Shown here: positions 59,410 to 64,000 of the stretch, piece after piece
Numbering within the stretch: the first letter of the stretch is position 1
Layout: every line of letters begins with the position of its first letter
Assembly: GCA_022821085.1 (NCBI GenBank)
Contig: JAJEEG010000006.1
Coordinates: 456,405 to 520,404 of the forward strand
DNA length: 64,000 nt
DNA from: Candidatus Latescibacterota bacterium
Lineage (GTDB): Bacteria > JAAXHH01
Direction of reading: 5' to 3'
Notes under the pieces: model-generated
Told to the model about the DNA's origin: nothing
The model's database searches: none
What the model saw: the letters and a program-made list of their open reading frames with translations, nothing else
Program-made: the position numbers and the translations under genes

Positions 59410-60378
59410 ATGGAAGCATCACTGAATACGCCCAGGGGGCTCGGCCGCGCGCCTCACATCATCGCGGCGTTGTCCGTACCCGTGAGCGAAGCGGGTGAAA
59501 TCGACTTCGACGTCTTCGCCCGGGACCTGGAAAGAACCGCGGGGTACGGGATAGAACCCGCGGTGCTTATGGATACCTACCAGATCAACCACTGCACGCT
59601 GGATGATCAGGTCAGGGGATTGGAAACGACGCGGGAAGTCATGAACGGGCGGGCGTTTACGGCGGGCGTGTACGTAGAGGACGAGATCCGCGGAGACGGG
59701 ATCGAGGACATCATCCGTGCGTACCAGGCTAAAATCGAGCAACTGGAGAATCGTTACGGCGCGAGCCCGATCGTATTTCAGACCGAGCGACTGAAAAACG
59801 CGGACGCCGCCACCGTGGTACGCGTATACGAGGGGCTGGCCGAAGCCTCCCGCGGCGGCCTGAAGGCATTCGAACTAAGCCCGGTCTTCGCGCCGAACGG
59901 CTGGATGTTCCCCGATGACGCGCTGATCGAGATCCTGGCCGGCGAAAAATGGGCGGGCGCGAAGCACTCGTCTCTGGATCCGTCCATGGAATGGGTGCTG
60001 CTACGGAAGGTCCATCGCATTGGAAAGAAGCTGTACACGGGGAACGACTACGATTTCGCCTCCATGATCTTCAACGGAAGCGACGCGCTGCTGGGTATCG
60101 CGACCTTCATGCCCGACAAGTTCCGGGAACTCGCGGACGCCTTGCGGGACGGCGACCTTGCGCGGTATCACGACCTGGGGAACCGGATGGAATTCCTGGG
60201 GCGGGTCGCGTTCCAGCCGCCCGTGCCGGCCTACAAGCACAGCGCTGCCATGGTGAAGAGGATGCGCGGCTGGTACCCCACGGACTGCGTGCTGCCCGAC
60301 AACCCCCTCAGGCGGGACGAGGCGCACCGGGAAGCGCTGCGGGAAGCCCTCGAAAACCTGGCCATCCCCTGCGGCTGA
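59410..60378 (+). CDS. Dihydrodipicolinate synthase-like aldolase family protein
   Basis: A 322-residue DapA-superfamily barrel, more divergent than the one at 30077. The segment WAGAKHSSLDPSMEW holds a likely Schiff-base Lys and TGNDYDFASMIFNGSDALLG is like the family loop between strands 7 and 8. The usual GTTGE substrate loop is absent. Its substrate is unknown; gene context does not place it in lysine synthesis. AGGAG precedes the ATG. Confidence 0.75.
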   Translation: MEASLNTPRGLGRAPHIIAALSVPVSEAGEIDFDVFARDLERTAGYGIEPAVLMDTYQINHCTLDDQVRGLETTREVMNGRAFTAGVYVEDEIRGDGIEDIIRAYQAKIEQLENRYGASPIVFQTERLKNADAATVVRVYEGLAEASRGGLKAFELSPVFAPNGWMFPDDALIEILAGEKWAGAKHSSLDPSMEWVLLRKVHRIGKKLYTGNDYDFASMIFNGSDALLGIATFMPDKFRELADALRDGDLARYHDLGNRMEFLGRVAFQPPVPAYKHSAAMVKRMRGWYPTDCVLPDNPLRRDEAHREALREALENLAIPCG

Positions 60379-60386
60379 AGCAGCCG

Positions 60387-61154
60387 CTACCGCCGGGTGT
60401 ACCGCGCCAGGAGACTCGAGATCTCCCGGGTCAGTTCGCTCGTCTTGTCGCCGTTGTGCGAGAGCGTGGTTTCAAGGGCGTCCGCCAGGGCGGCGATCTC
60501 ATCGCAGAAGGCCTTGTGTTCCCGGGCATGTCGTGAGAGCGCGGCGCGCAGGTCGGCGATTATCTCCGCCGCACGCACATCGGGTTCGCCGGGGTCTGGA
60601 TCTGCCGCGGCTTCCGCGAGTTGCGCGTCTTCCGCCGCTTCCACCAGGTCTTCGGAAGTTTCCGGATCCTCGGATGCCGTCAGGTCGTCCGTGACCGCCA
60701 GGTCGTCCGTGACCGCCGGCTCGTCCACTGGCTGCGTGCCTTCCGCCGCAAGGTCTTCCACTGGCTGCGCGTCTTCCGCCGCTTCCACGACTTCGTCGCC
60801 CCGTCCGGGCGTTTCTTCCATGCGGTCTTCCGGCCTTAAGCCACCGTCTGCGTCTACCTCGTCTGGACCGCTTACGGATTGCGAATCGTAAGCAGACTCC
60901 GGTGATGGCTCGGTCTCATGCGGCGCCCGGCCGTACTGCCGGCGCGGCGTACCGTTCGCATCAGGAATCGCCGGGGCCGATTGGCTGATCGGCGAATGCA
61001 TGTACAGATCGATGGATTCCCTGGACACGAAGTAAATTCCGTCTTCCATGTAGTATTCCAGCTTGCCGTCTTCGCACATCTGCGTCACCTTTTCGGGCAA
61101 CGTCTTCATCATGTCCGCAGTTTCCGTCAAGGTCATCCACTGCGTTTCCGGCAT
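60387..61154 (-). CDS. HTH-like protein with acidic repeats and coiled coil, unknown
   Basis: A 255-residue protein. Residues 1-55 read MTLTETADMMKTLPEKVTQM... and resemble an excisionase/MerR-type helix-turn-helix (HTH_17). The middle (about 75-195) is low-complexity and acidic with repeats such as AAEDAQPVED and AVTDDLAVTDDL. The last 55 residues form a heptad-rich coiled coil (AAEIIADLRAALSRHAREHK). GGGAGG precedes the ATG. It could be a DNA-linked scaffold, but no function is recognised. Confidence 0.7.
   Translation of the reverse strand: MPETQWMTLTETADMMKTLPEKVTQMCEDGKLEYYMEDGIYFVSRESIDLYMHSPISQSAPAIPDANGTPRRQYGRAPHETEPSPESAYDSQSVSGPDEVDADGGLRPEDRMEETPGRGDEVVEAAEDAQPVEDLAAEGTQPVDEPAVTDDLAVTDDLTASEDPETSEDLVEAAEDAQLAEAAADPDPGEPDVRAAEIIADLRAALSRHAREHKAFCDEIAALADALETTLSHNGDKTSELTREISSLLARYTRR
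60681..60716 (-). repeat. 18-bp tandem duplication in the acidic-repeat gene
   Basis: CAGGTCGTCCGTGACCGC is repeated exactly (60681-60698, 60699-60716) and encodes the repeated AVTDDL hexapeptide. Confidence 0.85.
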
Positions 61155-61235
61155 CTTCTCCTCCCGCGCTTATTGAAACCCGTCTCGCTTGCTGGCGATA
61201 TGGCCCGTTTTCGAGATCGGATCGTCCGTTGTTCC

Positions 61236-61511
61236 CTAGAATACCTCTCCCGCTACCTGCCTGCCGTCAATTCGCAACTGTAATCTAACGCTCAGCAGTG
61301 CTTTGGCAAATACTTCCACGCGGTGTTCGTCGGTGCCGACCCGCAGGTTCGTGCTCAAAATGCGCGTCTTGCGCAGCGACACGCGGCGGATGCTGCGGTC
61401 CCTGCAGACTCCGTCGACGTACAGCCGGGCGTCCTGGGTCCAGGTGCTGAACGCCCTGATCTCATGGCCTTTGAATTCCGTCCTGCACTCGACGCCTTCC
61501 GGGTCCGCCAT
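61236..61511 (-). CDS. Small unknown protein next to DUF2851
   Basis: A 91-residue protein, MADPEGVECRTEFKGHEIRA..., with predicted beta strands (HEIRAFSTWTQDARLYVDG, IRRVSLRKTRILSTN, VEVFAKALLSVRLQLRIDG). It has no known motif that I recognise and no signal peptide. It starts 6 bases after the DUF2851 stop and is read from the same strand, so it is likely a partner protein. Confidence 0.6.
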   Translation of the reverse strand: MADPEGVECRTEFKGHEIRAFSTWTQDARLYVDGVCRDRSIRRVSLRKTRILSTNLRVGTDEHRVEVFAKALLSVRLQLRIDGRQVAGEVF

Positions 61512-61517
61512 ACTCGT

Positions 61518-63011
61518 TCAACTCCGTGTGAAGTGCGTCGAACCGTTCATCACGCATTGGCCGCAGTCCTTGTTGCGGCAGGTCTCGAGATCGATCTGCA
61601 GCAGGCCCTGTTGAAGGGCGGCCCGGTCGATGGACGCCTTCTTTTCCGGCGTATCGATGAAAAGCACGTTCGTCATCGCCTGGATCACGCTGTTGTTGGC
61701 CTGCCTGCCGTATCCGGAGTACATTTCCCGGACGAGGTTCATCCGGACCGCTTGATTGTCCCGATCGGCCTGGGCATAGATGAATGGCAGGACCACGTCG
61801 ACCATCATGCCCCGCTGGCGGTCTCGGCCGATCAGCGCTTTGCGGGCCGTTCGCGAAGTTTCACCGAATACCGTATGCTTCAACCAGTAGTCGCCGGGCA
61901 GCGGCCGGATCATTTCCTCGAGCTTCCTCGCGGTCTGCCGCAGCAAGGCGACAGGTCCCCGGTCGGCGCCGCCGTTCATCGGGCCGGCGATCAGCGTGTC
62001 CAGGCCGTCCCGCAAGCCCGACGCGATGAAATAACTCATGGCGGCCAGCCGGACCGTGGGGAAGTTAAAGGGTCTCAGCCGGAAGAACAACCAGTCATGT
62101 TCTTCCATGGGCCGGTTGGGTATGGATGGTCGGAAGGCTTCCCAGCGTTTCTCGATTTCCTTGACGTACGGGTCGTCCGGGACATCCCCGCCGTAGGAAA
62201 GCCGCTGTGAGGGCAACAGTCCGGCTGCCCCCAGGAGCAAGGCCTGCAGATCGACGATACGATGGCCGCCCCCCGTGCCGATCAGGGCGCGGATCGTCGC
62301 CAGCGGCAGGCGCCGGGCGAGCGCCTGGCAGGCATCGGTATTCTTCGTGTAACCCGCGGCCCGCATGGCGAACTCATATAGCGTCTGTTCCGCCGACACC
62401 CGATTCATCCTCCGGGACATTTCCGCCGCCTTCTTCCGGAACCGGTCGGATCCTTTCCGGTCCAGCATGGCGTGAACGCGCTCGACCGACAGCCGCTTCA
62501 TCAGGTCCTGGCAGGGGTAGCTGGCGGGAGCCGGGTCCTCCGTTTTACGCCGATATTCTTTACGTATCCGGTCCAGGCCGTGTCTGAGGTGCTCGGATAG
62601 CACCAGCGTGGGGACGTACTGCCCGTTCTGCTTCCTGACGGCATGGAGCTTCTCGTCGTGCCACAGGACGACGTGCAGCATGACATTGTTGTAAAGCGGG
62701 TCGCTCGTATGGCCGTGCCGCCTCCAGTCGTCGGGTCTGATATGGATTTCCACGTCACCCCTGAGGCGTTTGCCGGGTCCGAAGGACAGGACCGCCTGGA
62801 GGAAATCGGGGCCACTGTCGGGATTCAGCGTGCCGGGATGATAGATCCTGAGCGTCCGGCCGTCGGTAAGCCGGAGCCTTCCGGTCTGACTGGTCCGACT
62901 GGTCTGCCCGGCCCGCCCGGTCCGCCCGGTCCACCCCGTCCGCGACAGTCCTTTCTGCCACAGATGCCAGATGAGCGCTTCCGCGATATCCGAATCGGCG
63001 ATTTGAAGCAT
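61518..63011 (-). CDS. DUF2851-family protein
   Basis: A 497-residue DUF2851 protein. Conserved blocks are GPDFLQAVLSFGPGKRLRGD, VEIHIRPDDWRRHGHTSDPL, NNVMLHVVLWHDE, and Cys-rich C-terminal CRNKDCGQCVMNG. The GDVEIH-x-DW core suggests a nuclease-like metal centre, but the activity is not established. An in-frame 9-nt repeat tract inserts LSRTGWTGRTGRAGQTSRTS near residues 22-42. AAAGG precedes the ATG. The small 61236 gene follows directly. Confidence 0.85.
   Translation of the reverse strand: MLQIADSDIAEALIWHLWQKGLSRTGWTGRTGRAGQTSRTSQTGRLRLTDGRTLRIYHPGTLNPDSGPDFLQAVLSFGPGKRLRGDVEIHIRPDDWRRHGHTSDPLYNNVMLHVVLWHDEKLHAVRKQNGQYVPTLVLSEHLRHGLDRIRKEYRRKTEDPAPASYPCQDLMKRLSVERVHAMLDRKGSDRFRKKAAEMSRRMNRVSAEQTLYEFAMRAAGYTKNTDACQALARRLPLATIRALIGTGGGHRIVDLQALLLGAAGLLPSQRLSYGGDVPDDPYVKEIEKRWEAFRPSIPNRPMEEHDWLFFRLRPFNFPTVRLAAMSYFIASGLRDGLDTLIAGPMNGGADRGPVALLRQTARKLEEMIRPLPGDYWLKHTVFGETSRTARKALIGRDRQRGMMVDVVLPFIYAQADRDNQAVRMNLVREMYSGYGRQANNSVIQAMTNVLFIDTPEKKASIDRAALQQGLLQIDLETCRNKDCGQCVMNGSTHFTRS
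62881..62942 (-). repeat. 9-nt repeat tract in the DUF2851 gene
   Basis: On the coding strand about six 9-mers, such as GGACCGGGC, GGGCCGGGC and GGACCAGTC, run in tandem and encode RTGWTGRTGRAGQTSRTSQT. The reading frame across the unit differs from that in the DUF6807 gene. Confidence 0.7.
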
Positions 63012-63167
63012 ATTACCTTTTCAGCATGTTCCTTCGTGCCTGCTCTCTAATGCAATAGTCGGAAGAGAACATCCAATCTCGCGTGTCGCAGTTCGAAGGC
63101 GATGCGCGGCCGTTCGGTTGTCCGGGGACCCCAGGTAATTGACACTGGTTTTTTTTGACGATTGGGT

Positions 63168-63173
63168 TATAAT
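63168..63173 (+). promoter_or_regulatory. Consensus -10 box upstream of plsC
   Basis: A perfect TATAAT 59 bases before the GTG start. TTGACA at 63139 is 23 bases upstream and TTGACG at 63155 is 7, so neither is ideally spaced. Confidence 0.4.
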
Positions 63174-63231
63174 CCGGGTAAAAGCCGGCAGGCGCCCACG
63201 TTCATCTGAATCTCACGAGTCCGGTGACCGA

Positions 63232-63951
63232 GTGACCGCAGCATATTCCATCCTGCAGATCATCAGCGTGCTGGTCTTCACCCTGTTGTTCGGGCTGTCG
63301 GCCATGTTGCTGTCCCCGTTCAATCCTTCGGGCCGCCTGGTACACTGGTTTGCACGCTGGTGGGCGCGAACCCTGCTTTGGGTGGGCCGCATACCGGTCC
63401 GCCTTGAAGGGCTGGACAATATCCCCGGCGGGCAGCCTTGCGTACTGGTATCCAATCATGCGAGCGCGGCGGACATACCCATCCTGTTCGGCTCGCTGCC
63501 CATCCAGTTCAGGATCATCGCCAAGGACTCCCTCTTCCACATACCGATACTGGGATGGTGCATGCGGCTGGCCGGCTACATCAGCATCAACCGCACCAAC
63601 CCGAAGAAAGCCATGCGGAGTCTCAAGAAGGCGGCCCGGCAGATCAGGGAAGGATTTCCCGCGGTGGTCTTCCCGGAAGGCACGAGGACACGGACAGGCG
63701 AACTGCAGCCGTTCAAGGCCGGCGCTTTCCTGCTGGCCATAGAATCCGGCGTGCCCGTCGTACCCGTGGGGATTTCCGGAAGCTTCGACATCCTCGTGCG
63801 CGGGAGTATGAGAATACGCCCGGACGCGCGGGTCGCCGTGCGCATCGGCAAGCCTATCGTGACCGAAGGCTTTACGACGAAGGACCGACGCGGGTTGGCC
63901 GAGCGGGCGCGGGAAGCCGTCGAGGAATGCCTGCGGCGGGAAGGCCGGTAG
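63232..63951 (+). CDS. plsC: 1-acyl-glycerol-3-phosphate acyltransferase family (PlsC-like)
   Basis: A 239-residue lysophosphatidate acyltransferase, making phosphatidic acid at the inner membrane. An N-terminal helix (SVLVFTLLFGLSAMLLSPF) precedes motif I VSNHASAADIP (His-x4-Asp), motif III VFPEGTRTRTGELQPFKAG and motif IV PVVPVGISGS. GTG at 63232 is preferred because the consensus -10 box lies just upstream; the frame is open back to TTG 63139, which would overlap the promoter. The last 49 bases of the window after it are featureless. Confidence 0.9.
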   Translation: MTAAYSILQIISVLVFTLLFGLSAMLLSPFNPSGRLVHWFARWWARTLLWVGRIPVRLEGLDNIPGGQPCVLVSNHASAADIPILFGSLPIQFRIIAKDSLFHIPILGWCMRLAGYISINRTNPKKAMRSLKKAARQIREGFPAVVFPEGTRTRTGELQPFKAGAFLLAIESGVPVVPVGISGSFDILVRGSMRIRPDARVAVRIGKPIVTEGFTTKDRRGLAERAREAVEECLRREGR

Positions 63952-64000
63952 GGATGGCGCTCCCGGCGGGTTCGGTTTTCAAAGCAGGCAACGCGGTCCT

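Noticed and set aside
1-64000. tRNA, rRNA, insertion sequences, prophage
   Set aside because: No cloverleaf, rRNA core sequence, transposase or phage structural gene was recognised on reading both strands; a formal search with tRNA and rRNA models was not possible.

Overview
The window is about 64 kb of GC-rich (low to mid 60s percent by eye) chromosome from a didermic, free-living or host-associated heterotroph. Outer-membrane and periplasmic machinery is plentiful: two RND permeases with an adaptor, a TolC-type channel, a TonB receptor with a carboxypeptidase-like N-terminal domain, a sigma/anti-sigma/RseB-like set, lipoproteins, and a secreted protease ending in a T9SS/FlgD-like sorting domain. 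Phytanoyl-CoA dioxygenase, type I sulfatase, ThuA, Gfo/Idh and enolase-superfamily genes together recall FCB-type lineages such as Latescibacterota, or sponge-associated Poribacteria. The phylum is an inference, since there is no rRNA here. I see no tRNA, rRNA, CRISPR array, insertion sequence or prophage.

Layout. 0-7.4 kb: efflux operon (adaptor, two tandem RND permeases, the second running off the left edge) behind three 19-bp repeats. 7.6-15.9 kb: amidohydrolase, DMT transporter, arsenic operon (arsR, arsC-like, acr3), sulfatase, S1/P1 nuclease, TSUP transporter and an NrtR-like regulator. 16-18.8 kb: 2-oxoacid:ferredoxin oxidoreductase (korB, and korA fused to gamma). 19-34 kb: a catabolic region with PhyH dioxygenase, an orphan MurT-like ligase, a Tat-exported class V aminotransferase, two VOC proteins, an enolase-superfamily dehydratase, a ThuA-Gfo/Idh fusion, an aldo/keto reductase, a sugar isomerase, a DapA-like aldolase, a second Gfo/Idh enzyme, a c-di-AMP receptor and a class III aminotransferase. 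34-35.8 kb: polysaccharide deacetylase and miaA. 35.8-38.4 kb: an exported MXAN_6640-type protease translated from an apparent CTG start that overlaps a thioredoxin-like lipoprotein gene. 38.5-41.6 kb: thiamine operon thiO-thiS-thiG-thiE under a TPP riboswitch whose whole attenuator can be read. 41.6-49 kb: VWA/GATase-like membrane protein, TolC, RseB-like protein, zinc anti-sigma factor, ECF sigma factor and a HU-TPR fusion. 49-53.4 kb: DUF6807 protein, TonB receptor and partner lipoprotein. 53.6-60.4 kb: DinG-like helicase, then ubiA-menG-ubiX-nth joined by ATGA overlaps, and a DapA-like aldolase. 60.4-64 kb: an HTH/acidic-repeat protein, a small protein, DUF2851 and a PlsC acyltransferase.

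Taken together the genes suggest menaquinone-based, partly ferredoxin-dependent metabolism (ubiA/menG/ubiX, kor) with breakdown of sugar acids and sulfated or hydroxylated compounds, arsenic resistance, thiamine synthesis and an envelope-stress regulon.

The most unusual signals are four tracts of a degenerate 9-nt repeat (consensus GGRCCRGGC) inside three unrelated genes in two reading frames, a HU domain fused to TPRs, a MurT-like ligase with His after the P-loop Lys and no GatD partner, an RND permease with about 220 extra residues between TM6 and TM7, and the CTGA-coupled protease gene. Start codons were re-chosen where the longest open frame was clearly too long.
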